From Streptomyces ureilyticus (GTDB taxonomy: Bacteria; Actinomycetota; Actinomycetes; Streptomycetales; Streptomycetaceae), in the NCBI RefSeq assembly GCF_011045025.1, contig NZ_JAAKZX010000042.1, forward strand, positions 1-54,535: 54,535 bases of DNA, given 5' to 3'. The notes under the pieces were generated by a model. That model was not told the DNA's origin, made no database searches, and was given only the letters and a program-made list of their open reading frames with translations. Made by a program: the position numbers and the translations under genes. This document shows positions 8,522 to 18,868 of the stretch, piece after piece. How positions within the stretch are numbered: the first letter of the stretch is position 1; every line of letters starts with the position of its first letter.

Positions 8522-8533
8522 TAGCGTCGGGGC
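8522..8533 (+). promoter_or_regulatory. Leaderless-type -10 element
   Basis: TAGCGT (8522-8527) followed by exactly six bases and then ATG 8534, with no ribosome site before the ATG. This spacing puts the expected transcription start at or next to the start codon. Confidence 0.5.
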
Positions 8534-8962
8534 ATGAACGACTGGGAGCTTCCCGCCGAGCCGGAGGCCGGCCCGGCTGCCGGGCCCGGGGCCGGGCACG
8601 CCGCAGGCTCGGAAACCGGCTTCGGCTCCGGCACCGAGGCCGGAGCCGAAGCCGGCGTGGGGACCGGACTCGAAGCCGGATCCGGGGCCGGGCTGGGCGC
8701 CGGCCCGGAATCCGGATCCGCGTACGAACCCGCCGCCCCCGCCCCGCTGAACGTGCCGCGCACGCCCACCGGGAACGCCGAGGTGGACGCCCTGCTCGAC
8801 CGGCTTGCCGATGTCGACCACCTCGCTGCGGACGGGCACATCGAGGTGTACGAGGATGTGCACCGGGGGCTGCGCGACGCGCTCACCGCGCTCGACGCCC
8901 GTCCGGGGCCGGAGGGACCTCCGAGGGCCCCGGGACCGTACGGCATGAACAACAGGAGCTGA
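8534..8962 (+). CDS. Ala/Gly/Glu-rich small protein, hypothetical
   Basis: A 142-residue protein of unknown function. Residues about 10-70 are a degenerate Gly/Ala/Glu/Ser repeat (units like EAGAEAG, GSGAGLGAG), likely disordered. Residues about 75-125 form the only conserved-looking part: NAEVDALLDRLADVDHLAAD, then YEDVHRGLRDALTAL, which reads as two amphipathic helices. It precedes the TlyA-type methylase by seven bases and is probably co-transcribed with it and nadK-recN. The start ATG is supported by a leaderless-type -10. It has no Cys, no signal peptide and no membrane segment. Confidence 0.75.
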   Translation: MNDWELPAEPEAGPAAGPGAGHAAGSETGFGSGTEAGAEAGVGTGLEAGSGAGLGAGPESGSAYEPAAPAPLNVPRTPTGNAEVDALLDRLADVDHLAADGHIEVYEDVHRGLRDALTALDARPGPEGPPRAPGPYGMNNRS

Positions 8963-8969
8963 ACCGAAC

Positions 8970-9785
8970 GTGGCAGGAGTGGCACGACGCCGCCTCGACG
9001 CCGAGCTGGTCCGCCGGAAGCTCGCCCGCTCGCGGGAGCATGCCGGCCAGCTGATCGCCGCCGGGCGGGTCACCGTCGGCAAGACCCTCGCGACGAAGCC
9101 CGCCACCCAGGTGGAGACCGCCGCCGCCATCGTGGTCACCCGCGACGACAGCGACCCCGACTACGTCTCACGCGGCGGCCACAAGCTGGCGGGGGCGTTG
9201 AAGGTCTTCGTGCCGCTCGGCCTGAAGGTCGAGGGGCGGCGGGCGCTGGACGCGGGCGCCTCGACCGGCGGATTCACCGACGTACTGCTGCGCTCGGGAG
9301 CCGCTCACGTCGTCGCCGTCGATGTCGGCTACGGGCAGCTGGCATGGTCACTCCAAAGCGATGAACGGGTCACCGTCAAGGACCGTAAGAACGTACGCGA
9401 GTTGACGTTGGAGGCGATCGATGGGGAGCCGGTGGATCTTATTGTCGGTGACTTGTCCTTCATCCCGCTCGGACTGGTGCTGCCCGCCCTCGTGCGGTGC
9501 GCGGCGCCCGATGCCGACCTGGTGATGATGGTCAAGCCGCAGTTCGAGGTGGGCAAGGAGCGGCTGGGGAGCGGCGGTGTCGTACGCAGCCCCGAACTGC
9601 GGGCCGAGGCCGTGCGCGGGGTGGCCCGGCACGCGTGGGGGTTGGGGCTCGGGGTGAAGGGCGTCACGGCCAGCCCGCTGCCCGGGCCCTCGGGGAACGT
9701 CGAGTACTTTCTGTGGCTGCGAGCCGGTGCACCCGAACTGGACCCGGCCGACGTAGACCGTGCAGTGGCGGAGGGGCCGCGTTGA
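8970..9785 (+). CDS. tlyA: TlyA-family 16S/23S rRNA 2'-O-methyltransferase (S4 + FtsJ domains)
   Basis: A 271-residue protein. An N-terminal S4 RNA-binding domain (RRLDAELVRRKLARSREHA... to about residue 65) is followed by an FtsJ/RrmJ-like methyltransferase. The AdoMet motif is LDAGASTGGFTDVLLRSGA; VDVGYGQLAW and the VKPQFE catalytic-Lys segment also fit. In mycobacteria TlyA methylates C1409 of 16S and C1920 of 23S rRNA and sets capreomycin sensitivity; this is family knowledge. The start is GTG 8970. It overlaps nadK by four bases. Confidence 0.88.
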   Translation: MAGVARRRLDAELVRRKLARSREHAGQLIAAGRVTVGKTLATKPATQVETAAAIVVTRDDSDPDYVSRGGHKLAGALKVFVPLGLKVEGRRALDAGASTGGFTDVLLRSGAAHVVAVDVGYGQLAWSLQSDERVTVKDRKNVRELTLEAIDGEPVDLIVGDLSFIPLGLVLPALVRCAAPDADLVMMVKPQFEVGKERLGSGGVVRSPELRAEAVRGVARHAWGLGLGVKGVTASPLPGPSGNVEYFLWLRAGAPELDPADVDRAVAEGPR

Positions 9786-10687
9786 CCGATACCCGAGCTC
9801 GTACTGTTTTCCTGCTGGCCCACACCGGGCGGCCCGCGGCCATCCGCAGTGCCGAGCTCGTCGTCCAGGGGCTGTTGCGCTCCGGGCTCGGGGTGCGGGT
9901 GCTGGCGGCCGAGGCGGCCGATCTGCCGCTGCCGTCGACCGTGGAACTCGTCAAGGAGGCGACTCCCGAGTGCCTCGACGGGTGTGAACTGCTGATCGTG
10001 CTGGGCGGTGACGGGACGCTGCTGCGCGGCGCCGAGTTCGCGCGTGCCTCGGGGGTGCCGATGCTCGGCGTCAATCTGGGGCGGGTCGGCTTCCTCGCGG
10101 AGGCCGAGCGTGATGATCTCGACAAGGTTGTCGACCGGGTGGTTACTCGTGCCTACGAGGTCGAGGAGCGGATGACCGTCGATGTCGTCGTGCACAGCAA
10201 CGGTGATGTCGTGCATACGGACTGGGCGCTGAACGAGGCCGCCGTTCAGAAGGTTTCCGCCGAGCGGCTCCTTGAGGTGGTTCTCGAGATTGACGGGCGG
10301 CCCGTCACCGGGTTCGGGTGTGACGGCATAGTCTGCGCGACTCCTACCGGGTCCACGGCGTACGCGTTCTCCGCCGGGGGGCCTGTGGTGTGGCCGGAGG
10401 TCGAGGCGCTGCTCATGGTGCCGATCAGTGCGCATGCGCTGTTTGCCAAGCCGTTGGTTACCTCGCCGGATTCTGTGCTTGCTGTGGAGGTTCAGCCGCA
10501 TACCCCGCATGGGGTGTTGTGGTGCGATGGGCGGCGGACTATCGAGTTGCCGGAGGGGGCGCGGGTGGAGGTGCGGCGGGGGGCTGTGCCGGTGCGGCTT
10601 GCTCGGCTGCATCACGCTTCGTTCACTGATCGGCTTGTTGCCAAGTTCGCGTTGCCTGTGGCGGGTTGGCGGGGGGCTCCGCACTAG
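9782..10687 (+). CDS. nadK: NAD kinase
   Basis: A 301-residue NAD(+) kinase making NADP(+) from NAD(+) and ATP or polyphosphate. The GGDGTLLRGAEFA nucleotide motif, the NEAAV segment, and DGIVCATPTGSTAYAFSAGG are all present and intact. The start is an unusual TTG at 9782, overlapping the TGA of the methylase gene (TTGA) with GGAGGGG about seven bases upstream. Gene order tlyA-nadK-recN is common in bacteria. The last ~200 bases use more T-ending codons than the neighbours. Confidence 0.93.
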   Translation: MTDTRARTVFLLAHTGRPAAIRSAELVVQGLLRSGLGVRVLAAEAADLPLPSTVELVKEATPECLDGCELLIVLGGDGTLLRGAEFARASGVPMLGVNLGRVGFLAEAERDDLDKVVDRVVTRAYEVEERMTVDVVVHSNGDVVHTDWALNEAAVQKVSAERLLEVVLEIDGRPVTGFGCDGIVCATPTGSTAYAFSAGGPVVWPEVEALLMVPISAHALFAKPLVTSPDSVLAVEVQPHTPHGVLWCDGRRTIELPEGARVEVRRGAVPVRLARLHHASFTDRLVAKFALPVAGWRGAPH

Positions 10688-10803
10688 CGGTTGGGGGCGG
10701 GTGGGGATTTCTTTCCCCAGCCCCGCCCCTTCCCGGCTGTATCAATTTGCGGCTCCTCGGTGTGAGGGGGCTGCGCCCCCAGGCCCTCGGGTTCGTATGT
10801 TCG

Positions 10804-10866
10804 CTGCGGGTGCGTTGTGGCTGGTCGCGCCCCGCGGCGGAGCCGCATATGTCACAGCCCCGCGCC
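10804..10866 (-). repeat. Dispersed intergenic repeat, copy A
   Basis: On the minus strand this reads GCGGGGCTGTGACATATGCGG, TCCGCCGCGGG, GCGACCAGCC and ACCCGCAG in order (split here). Nearly the same sequence occurs at 39965-40093, where the middle is interrupted by about 66 bases. The rest of the 245-bp gap between nadK and recN shows no gene. Confidence 0.75.
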
Positions 10867-10932
10867 CCGTGAAAGCCTGCGCCTTCACGCAACGAACACA
10901 GGGGGCGTCGCACCGGGCCAGGGAAACCTCGT

Positions 10933-12675
10933 ATGGTCGTGTCCGTGCTGGAGGAGATGCGGATACGGTCGCTCGGAGTCATCGATGACGCCGTTGTCGA
11001 GTTGTCGCCCGGCTTTACTGCCGTTACCGGTGAGACCGGGGCGGGCAAGACCATGGTGGTCACCAGCCTTGGGCTGTTGCTGGGCGGGCGTGCGGACGCT
11101 GGTCTTGTGCGGATCGGGGCCAAGAACGCTGTGGTGGAGGGGCGGATCGCCGTTCCCGAGGGTTCCTCAGCGGTCGTACGGGCCGAGGAGGCGGGGGCCG
11201 AGCTCGACGACGGGGCGCTGTTGATCAGCCGTACCGTGTCCGCCGAAGGGCGCTCGCGGGCCCACCTGGGCGGGCGTTCCGTGCCCGTGGGGGTGCTGGC
11301 CGAACTCGCCGACGAGCTTGTCGCCGTGCACGGGCAGAGCGATCAGCAGGGGCTGCTCAAGCTGTCCCGGCAGCGGCAGGCGCTCGACCGGTACGCGGGG
11401 GACGCGGTCGCCGTGCCGCTCGCCAAGTACGCGGGCGCCTACCGTCGGCTGCGTGCCATCTCGGCCGAGCTGGACGAGATCACCACGCGCGCGCGGGAAC
11501 GTGCCCAGGAAGCCGACATGCTGCGCTTCGGGCTCGACGAGATCGCGGCGGTGGAGCCGCGGGCGGGCGAGGACGTGGAGCTGGCGGCCGAGGCCGAGCG
11601 GCTCGGGCACGCCGAGGCGCTCGCGTCCGCGGCCACGGCGGCGCACGCGGCGCTGGCGGGCAACCCCGAGGATCCCGAGGGCATCGACGCCACGACGCTC
11701 GTCGCGGGCGCGCACCGGGCACTGGAGGCCGTACGGTCCCATGACTCCGCGCTGGCCGCGCTCGCCGACCGGATCGGGGAGATCGGGATTCTGCTGGGCG
11801 ATGTGGCGGGGGAGTTGGCGGGGTACGCCGACGACCTGGACGCCGATCCGCTGCGGCTCGCGGCGGTGGAGGAGCGGCGGGCCGCGCTCACCGCGCTGAC
11901 GCGCAAGTACGGCGAGGACGTGGCTGCTGTGCTGGCCTGGGCCGAGCAGGGGGCCGCGCGGCTCCTGGAGCTGGACGGCGACGACGACCGGCTCGGTGAG
12001 CTGACGGCCGAACGGGACGCCTTGCGGGCCGAACTGGGCGGCTTGGCGCAGGCTTTGACGGACGCTCGTACGGAGGCCGCCGAGCGGTTCGCCGCCGCCG
12101 TGACCGCCGAGCTCGCCTCGCTCGCCATGCCGCACGCGCGCGTGTCGTTCGCGATCCGGCAGACCGAGGACCCCGACGGCGTGGAGGTGGGCGGTCGTCC
12201 GGTGGCGTACGGGCCTGCCGGTGTCGACGAGGTCGAGTTGCTTCTCGCGCCGCATCCCGGGGCGCCGCCGCGGCCGATCGCCAAGGGCGCGTCCGGCGGT
12301 GAGCTGTCACGCGTGATGCTCGCGGTGGAGGTCGTGTTCGCGGGTACGGATCCGGTGCCTACGTACCTCTTCGACGAGGTCGACGCCGGCGTCGGCGGCA
12401 AGGCCGCGGTCGAGATCGGGCGCCGCCTCGCCCGCCTCGCCAAGACCGCACAAGTGGTCGTCGTCACCCACCTGCCCCAGGTCGCCGCCTTCGCCGACCG
12501 GCAGCTCCTCGTCGAGAAGACCAACGATGGCTCCGTCACCCGCTCCGGAGTGAAGTCCCTGGAGGGCGAGGACCGCGTCCGCGAACTGTCCCGCATGCTG
12601 GCGGGCCAGGAGGACTCGGAGACGGCCCGCGCCCACGCGGAGGAACTGCTGGCGACGGCTCGGGGGGACGGTTAG
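10933..12675 (+). CDS. recN: DNA repair protein RecN
   Basis: A 580-residue SMC-like ATPase for double-strand break repair. The N-terminal Walker A is TGETGAGKTMV (about residue 32-42) following RIRSLGVIDDAVVELSPGF; a central coiled-coil region runs about 150-400 with many Glu/Arg/Ala heptads; the signature KGASGGELSRVMLAVEVV and Walker B TYLFDEVDAGVGG lie near 450-490. Length is that of the family. ATG 10933 is used; GTG 10945 and ATG 10957 in frame are alternatives. RecN in actinobacteria is often LexA/SOS-linked, but I see no clear SOS box here. Confidence 0.95.
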   Translation: MVVSVLEEMRIRSLGVIDDAVVELSPGFTAVTGETGAGKTMVVTSLGLLLGGRADAGLVRIGAKNAVVEGRIAVPEGSSAVVRAEEAGAELDDGALLISRTVSAEGRSRAHLGGRSVPVGVLAELADELVAVHGQSDQQGLLKLSRQRQALDRYAGDAVAVPLAKYAGAYRRLRAISAELDEITTRARERAQEADMLRFGLDEIAAVEPRAGEDVELAAEAERLGHAEALASAATAAHAALAGNPEDPEGIDATTLVAGAHRALEAVRSHDSALAALADRIGEIGILLGDVAGELAGYADDLDADPLRLAAVEERRAALTALTRKYGEDVAAVLAWAEQGAARLLELDGDDDRLGELTAERDALRAELGGLAQALTDARTEAAERFAAAVTAELASLAMPHARVSFAIRQTEDPDGVEVGGRPVAYGPAGVDEVELLLAPHPGAPPRPIAKGASGGELSRVMLAVEVVFAGTDPVPTYLFDEVDAGVGGKAAVEIGRRLARLAKTAQVVVVTHLPQVAAFADRQLLVEKTNDGSVTRSGVKSLEGEDRVRELSRMLAGQEDSETARAHAEELLATARGDG

Positions 12676-12899
12676 GACGACGGGTGGCCGCCGCTCCGCG
12701 GCCCCGTCTCCCGCCCGCCTCGCGGGCCGATCTGTCCCCCACCGCCCCACCGTGGTCCGGAACTCCCGTATGTCCTGGCATCCTTAGATGTAGGCGAACG
12801 CGCCGTACACCCCAACGGAGCGTTCCTTCTGCGTCATCTCAGAACGTCTTCTGTACTTTCTTCGTGACCGCCCGTCGCTGAACCAGGAGCCCCGGCCAC

Positions 12900-14042
12900 G
12901 TGAGCACCCCCGTGAGCAGCCAGTTGTCGCATGGCCGGTCGGCGCTGCGTACCGTGCAGGTCCTCGGCGGCGGCAGCGCGGGCAGCAGTGGGCATGTGCG
13001 GTCGTTGGCGTCGGGGCTCGTGGCGCGAGGAGTGCGGGTCACGGTGTGTGCGCCGGCCGCCGCGGAGCAGGCGTACGACTTCAATGGTGTCGGGGCCCGG
13101 CATGTGCACGTGCCGCGGCGGAGCGACCCGGCTTCCCTGTCCGCGCTGCGGGCGGCCTGCGCGGACGCCGATCTCGTCCACGCACACGGTCTGCATGCCG
13201 GGATGAGGGCGGCCATGGCGCTCAGTGGGCGGCGGGTTCCGTTCGTCGTGACCTGGCACAGCCGCTCGCACGCCGACGGGGCGCGAGGGCATCTGCTGCG
13301 GCTGCTGGAGCGGCGGGTCGCCAAGGCCGCCTCCGTGGTCCTCGGGGCCTCGTCCGACCTGGTGGAGCGGGCCCGGCGGAACGGGGCGCGTGATGCCCGG
13401 CTCGCCGCGGTCGCGCTGCCTCAGGTGCGGCGGCCCGTCCTCGCGGACGAGGAGCTCGAGCGGCTGCTTCCCAAGGCGCGGGCCGAACTGGGTGCCACGG
13501 ACCGGCCGTTGCTGATGGCTGTCGGCTCGCTCGAGCGGCACCGGGGGTACGACACGTTGCTGGACGCCACGCGCGCCTGGCGGCGGCTGGATCCCGTACC
13601 GCTGCTGGTGATCGCCGGGGAGGGGCCGCTGCGCGCCGAACTACAGGGGCGTATCGAGAACGAAGGGCTGCCGGTACGTCTCGTCGGGCGGCGCGACGAC
13701 GTCGGTGAGCTGCTCGCTGCAGCCGATCTCGCACTGCTGCCCGGCGGCCGGGAAGCGCGCTCTGTGCTCGCCCAGGAAGCCCTCCACGCGCGCGTGCCGC
13801 TCGTCGCCGCCGATATGAGCGGGATCCCCGAACTGGTCGGGGACGCCGCCGAACTCGTACCGCACGGAGACGCGGAAGCCCTCGCCGACGCCGTCGTAGG
13901 CCTTCTCGCGGATCCGGAACGGTGTGAGGCCCTCAAGGTCAAGGGCACGCAGCAGGCCGCCTCCTGGCCGACCGAGGACGAGACCGTCGCCCAAGTCCTC
14001 AGCATCTACGACGAATTGACGAAGCCGCCGCCCGTGCCGTAG
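12900..14042 (+). CDS. GT4-family glycosyltransferase
   Basis: A 380-residue GT-B fold glycosyltransferase, group 1 (GT4). The N-terminal Rossmann half starts with VQVLGGGSAGSSGHVRSLASGLVARG (split), has a VHAHGLHAG acceptor-loop motif, and the C-terminal half shows MAVGSLERHRGYDTLLDA and the donor-binding REARSVLAQEALHARVPLVAADMSGIPELVG region in which an E-x7-E pattern is degenerate. Substrate unknown; a cell-envelope or lipid-linked sugar role is typical. GTG 12900 or GTG 12912 may be the start. No partner gene is adjacent: recN is 224 bases upstream and GH15 is convergent. Confidence 0.85.
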   Translation: MSTPVSSQLSHGRSALRTVQVLGGGSAGSSGHVRSLASGLVARGVRVTVCAPAAAEQAYDFNGVGARHVHVPRRSDPASLSALRAACADADLVHAHGLHAGMRAAMALSGRRVPFVVTWHSRSHADGARGHLLRLLERRVAKAASVVLGASSDLVERARRNGARDARLAAVALPQVRRPVLADEELERLLPKARAELGATDRPLLMAVGSLERHRGYDTLLDATRAWRRLDPVPLLVIAGEGPLRAELQGRIENEGLPVRLVGRRDDVGELLAAADLALLPGGREARSVLAQEALHARVPLVAADMSGIPELVGDAAELVPHGDAEALADAVVGLLADPERCEALKVKGTQQAASWPTEDETVAQVLSIYDELTKPPPVP

Positions 14043-14056
14043 CCGGGCGGCGGCTT
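14022..14056 (+). terminator. Terminator hairpin with the stop codon in its loop
   Basis: AAGCCGCCGCCCG (14022-14034) pairs perfectly with CGGGCGGCGGCTT (14044-14056); the 9-base loop contains the TAG stop (14040-14042) of the glycosyltransferase gene. It lies between convergent genes and could end transcription from either side. Confidence 0.7.
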
Positions 14057-14071
14057 GTCATCAGTCGCTCA

Positions 14072-15898
14072 TCAGCCGCCGTAGGCCCCCGAAGCGGTCA
14101 GCCGCAGTGCCGTGTCGATCAGGGGCACGTGGCTGAACGCCTGCGGGAAGTTCCCGACCTGGCGCTTCAGGCGCGGGTCCCACTCCTCGGCCAGCAGGCC
14201 GAGGTCGTTGCGCAGGGCGAGCAGCTTCTCGAAGAGCTTGCGGGCCTCGTCCACGCGGCCGATCATCGCCAGGTCGTCCGCCATCCAGAACGAGCAGGCG
14301 AGGAACGCGCCCTCGTCACCCTCCAGGCCGTCCACGCCCGCGTCCTCACCGGCGGTGGGGTAGCGCAGGATGAAGCCGTCCGTGGTCGACAGCTCCCGCT
14401 GGATGGCCTCGATCGTGCCGATCACCCGCTTGTCGTCCGGCGGCAGGAAGCCCATCTGCGGGATCAGCAGCAGCGAGGCGTCCAGCTCCTTGGAGCCGTA
14501 CGACTGCGTGAAGGTGTTGCGCTCCTTGTCGTAACCCTTCTCACACACATCGCGGTGGATGTCGTCGCGCAGCTCGCGCCACTTCTCCAGCGGACCGTCC
14601 GCGTCGCCGGACTCGATGAGCTTGATGGTGCGGTCGACGGCGACCCAGGCCATGACCTTGGAGTGCACGAAGTGCCGGCGCGGACCGCGGACCTCCCAGA
14701 TGCCCTCGTCCGGCTGGTCCCAGTGGTTCTCCAGGTAGCGGATCAGCTTGAGCTGCAGCAGGGACGCGTAGTCGTTGCGGGCCAGGCCCGTCATGTGCGC
14801 CAGGTGCAGGGCTTCGGTGACCTCGCCGTAGACGTCCAGCTGGAGCTGGTGCGCGGCGCCGTTCCCGACGCGTACCGGCGCGGAGTTCTCGTACCCGGGC
14901 AGCCAGTCGAGCTCCGCCTCGCCCAACTCCCGCTCGCCCGCGATGCCGTACATGATCTGCAGGCTCTCCGGGTCGCCCGCGACCGCGCGCAGCAGCCACT
15001 CGCGCCAGGCGCGCGCCTCGTCGCGGTAGCCGGTGCGCAGCAGCGAGGAGAGGGTGATGGCCGCGTCGCGCAGCCAGGTGTAGCGGTAGTCCCAGTTGCG
15101 GACGCCGCCGATCTCCTCCGGAAGCGAGGTGGTGGGCGCGGCGACGATGCCGCCGGTCGGCGCGTACGTCAGCGCCTTCAGGGTGATCAGCGAGCGGACC
15201 ACGGCCTCGCGGTAGGGCCCGTGGTACGTGCACTGCTCGACCCACTCGCGCCAGAACTCCTCGGTGGCCTCCAGGGCCTGCTCCGGCTCGGGCAGCGCGG
15301 GCGGCTCCTTGTGCGAGGGCTGCCAGGAGATGGTGAACGCGATCCGGTCGCCCGGTGCCACCGTGAAGTCCGCGTACGTGGTCAGCGACTTGCCGTAGGT
15401 CTCGGCCGTCGTGTCGAACCACACGGAGTCGGGCCCGGCGACGGCCACCGTCCGCCCCTCGTGCTTGTGCACCCAGGGCACGATGCGGCCGTACGAGAAA
15501 CGCATCCGCAGCGCCGAGCGCATCGGCACCCGGCCCGAGACGCCCTCGACGATCCGCACCAGTTGGGGTGCGCCGTCACGCGGGGGCATGAAATCGGTCA
15601 CACGGACCGTTCCACGTGGGGTATCCCACTCGGATTCGAGGATGAGGGAGTCGCCGCGGTAGCCGCGGCGGACCGCTCTGGGCGGTTCGGCGTCCGCCGA
15701 GTGGGCTGGGCCAAGACGCCAGAAGCCGTGCTCCTCGGTGCCGAGCAGTCCGGCGAAGACGGCGTGAGAGTCGAAGCGGGGCAGGCACAGCCAGTCCACC
15801 GTGCCGTCCCGGCAGACCAGCGCTGCGGTCTGCATGTCTCCGATAAGTGCGTAGTCCTCGATGCGCCCGGCCACGTGCATCTCCAGTCGAACGGCCAC
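14072..15898 (-). CDS. Glycoside hydrolase family 15 protein (trehalase/glucoamylase type)
   Basis: A 608-residue GH15 protein. The N-terminal beta-sandwich (RIEDYALIGDMQTAALVCRDG, WLCLPRFDS) is followed by the (alpha/alpha)6 barrel. Conserved barrel segments are RNWDYRYTWLRDA (substrate pocket), EGIWEVRG (general acid Glu) and LLAEEWDP (general base Glu). This domain order and length match the mycobacterial-type GH15 trehalases, so trehalose hydrolysis is the best guess; glucoamylase activity is possible. No signal peptide, so cytoplasmic. GTG 15898 is used; ATG 15880 is the in-frame alternative. A promoter is visible at 15944-15971 on the same strand. Confidence 0.9.
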   Translation of the reverse strand: MAVRLEMHVAGRIEDYALIGDMQTAALVCRDGTVDWLCLPRFDSHAVFAGLLGTEEHGFWRLGPAHSADAEPPRAVRRGYRGDSLILESEWDTPRGTVRVTDFMPPRDGAPQLVRIVEGVSGRVPMRSALRMRFSYGRIVPWVHKHEGRTVAVAGPDSVWFDTTAETYGKSLTTYADFTVAPGDRIAFTISWQPSHKEPPALPEPEQALEATEEFWREWVEQCTYHGPYREAVVRSLITLKALTYAPTGGIVAAPTTSLPEEIGGVRNWDYRYTWLRDAAITLSSLLRTGYRDEARAWREWLLRAVAGDPESLQIMYGIAGERELGEAELDWLPGYENSAPVRVGNGAAHQLQLDVYGEVTEALHLAHMTGLARNDYASLLQLKLIRYLENHWDQPDEGIWEVRGPRRHFVHSKVMAWVAVDRTIKLIESGDADGPLEKWRELRDDIHRDVCEKGYDKERNTFTQSYGSKELDASLLLIPQMGFLPPDDKRVIGTIEAIQRELSTTDGFILRYPTAGEDAGVDGLEGDEGAFLACSFWMADDLAMIGRVDEARKLFEKLLALRNDLGLLAEEWDPRLKRQVGNFPQAFSHVPLIDTALRLTASGAYGG

Positions 15899-15943
15899 GT
15901 CGCCCCCCGAGGGGCGGTTGCTCTTTGCGGTCAGGGGAATGGG

Positions 15944-15971
15944 TCAATACAGCGTCGTTGCATGACGTCAA
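15944..15971 (-). promoter_or_regulatory. Candidate HrdB-type promoter of the GH15 gene
   Basis: On the minus strand TTGACG (15971-15966), 16-bp spacer, TATTGA (15949-15944), about 45 bases before the GTG start. The remaining part of the 472-bp divergent gap up to pyrG has no convincing gene. Confidence 0.55.
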
Positions 15972-16370
15972 TGGTCGCAGTGATTGTTGGTGCGAAACGA
16001 ACTGACGAGCTCTGTGTCCGGAGAATACGGGCGGGGTGGTGCCGTTGTTCGGCCCGGCTCGGCAGCGATCGTCCGAGCAGGATACGACGCAGGATGGTGA
16101 TCCGCGCGCCCCTCCCTGGAAAGCGATTGCGCCGGATGAGTGGGAAGAGTGAGTACCACTGTGCCCCGTGTCGGTCCGTGTGCGGAGCGTGGCCGGAAGC
16201 GGCCTCGTCCGGGCGCTGATACCCTGGTAGCCCGTGGACCGGTGGGCGCCCCCGAAGCAGAAACCGATGCGAGGGGTCCCCCGAACCGCAGCGACGGCAC
16301 CTCCCGAAACGCCCGGGTCAGGCAGCCGGCCCGCACTCCGAACCGCGACCACGGGAGCCCCGTCTTGGCC

Positions 16371-18029
<1,659 letters not shown>

Positions 18030-18047
18030 CACGAGGTTGTACGGTTG

Positions 18048-18086
18048 CCGGGGTGCGGGTCCTTTGGGACGCGTGCCCCGGTTTTT
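18048..18086 (+). terminator. Intrinsic terminator after pyrG
   Basis: A 15-bp stem (18048-18062 with 18067-18081, two G-U pairs and one mismatch), loop TTTG, followed by five T. It lies 19 bases after the pyrG stop and 27 bases before the NUDIX start, so it could also act as an attenuator for the next gene. Confidence 0.75.
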
Positions 18087-18112
18087 CTGTGTACGTGGGA
18101 GGACAAGTCGAC

Positions 18113-18739
18113 ATGACCATCAAGGACACCGCCGAGGAGTGGGAGGTCAGGGCGACCGGGACTCCGTTCACGGGGAACAAGACCTCCGTGCGCACGGACG
18201 ACGTGGTCATGCCCGACGGGACGGTCGTCCGACGCGACTACCAGGTCCACCCCGGTTCGGTGGCGGTCCTCGCCCTCGACGACCAGGGCCGCGTCCTGGT
18301 CATCCGCCAGTACCGGCATCCCGTACGCCAGAAGCTGTGGGAGATCCCGGCCGGTCTGCTCGACATCCCCGGCGAGAACCCGCTGCACGCCGCCCAGCGC
18401 GAGCTCTACGAAGAGGCCCACGTCAAGGCCGAGGACTGGCGGGTGCTCACCGACGTGTACACGACGCCGGGTGGCTGCGACGAGGCCGTACGGATCTTCC
18501 TCGCCCGGGATCTGTCCGAGGCCGAGGGGCAGCGATTCGAGGTCGAGGACGAAGAGGCCGACATGGAGCTCTCGCGGATCCCGGTCGAGGAACTCGTCCG
18601 CGGTGTGCTCGCCGGTGAGCTGCACAACAACTGCCTTGTCGTAGGCGTCCTTTCCCTGGTCGCGGCCCAGAACGGCGCGGGTCTCGACGCACTGCGCCCG
18701 GCCGAGGCGCCGTGGCCCGCGCGGCCCTTCGAGGTGTGA
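18113..18739 (+). CDS. NUDIX hydrolase, ADP-ribose pyrophosphatase type
   Basis: A 208-residue NUDIX protein resembling ADP-ribose pyrophosphatases. The NUDIX helix reads GLLDIPGENPLHAAQRELYEEAHV, split here as GLLDIPGE, NPLHAAQ and RELYEEAHV; the catalytic Glu residues are all present, but the Gly usually found after EEx is His. An RQYRHPVRQKLWEIPAG segment precedes it, as in ADPR hydrolases. ATG 18113 has GGGAGGA about ten bases upstream. It follows pyrG in the same direction across a terminator. Role: hydrolysis of ADP-ribose or similar nucleoside diphosphates (family-level inference). Confidence 0.88.
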   Translation: MTIKDTAEEWEVRATGTPFTGNKTSVRTDDVVMPDGTVVRRDYQVHPGSVAVLALDDQGRVLVIRQYRHPVRQKLWEIPAGLLDIPGENPLHAAQRELYEEAHVKAEDWRVLTDVYTTPGGCDEAVRIFLARDLSEAEGQRFEVEDEEADMELSRIPVEELVRGVLAGELHNNCLVVGVLSLVAAQNGAGLDALRPAEAPWPARPFEV

Positions 18740-18856
18740 CCCTCGCCCTCTCGCGAGGCCGCCACGCAAACCGCCCTGGCGCCGGTGTGACGATCGCCTG
18801 ATCCGATCGGGGGACGTGCCTGCCGTGCTCCAACGGGATCGTCGCAGAGCGTGAAC

Positions 18857-18868
18857 TAGGCTCTACAA
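18857..18868 (+). promoter_or_regulatory. Leaderless-type -10 element
   Basis: TAGGCT (18857-18862), then exactly six bases, then ATG 18869. It would give a leaderless mRNA for the longer start, or a 57-base leader for GTG 18926. Confidence 0.45.
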
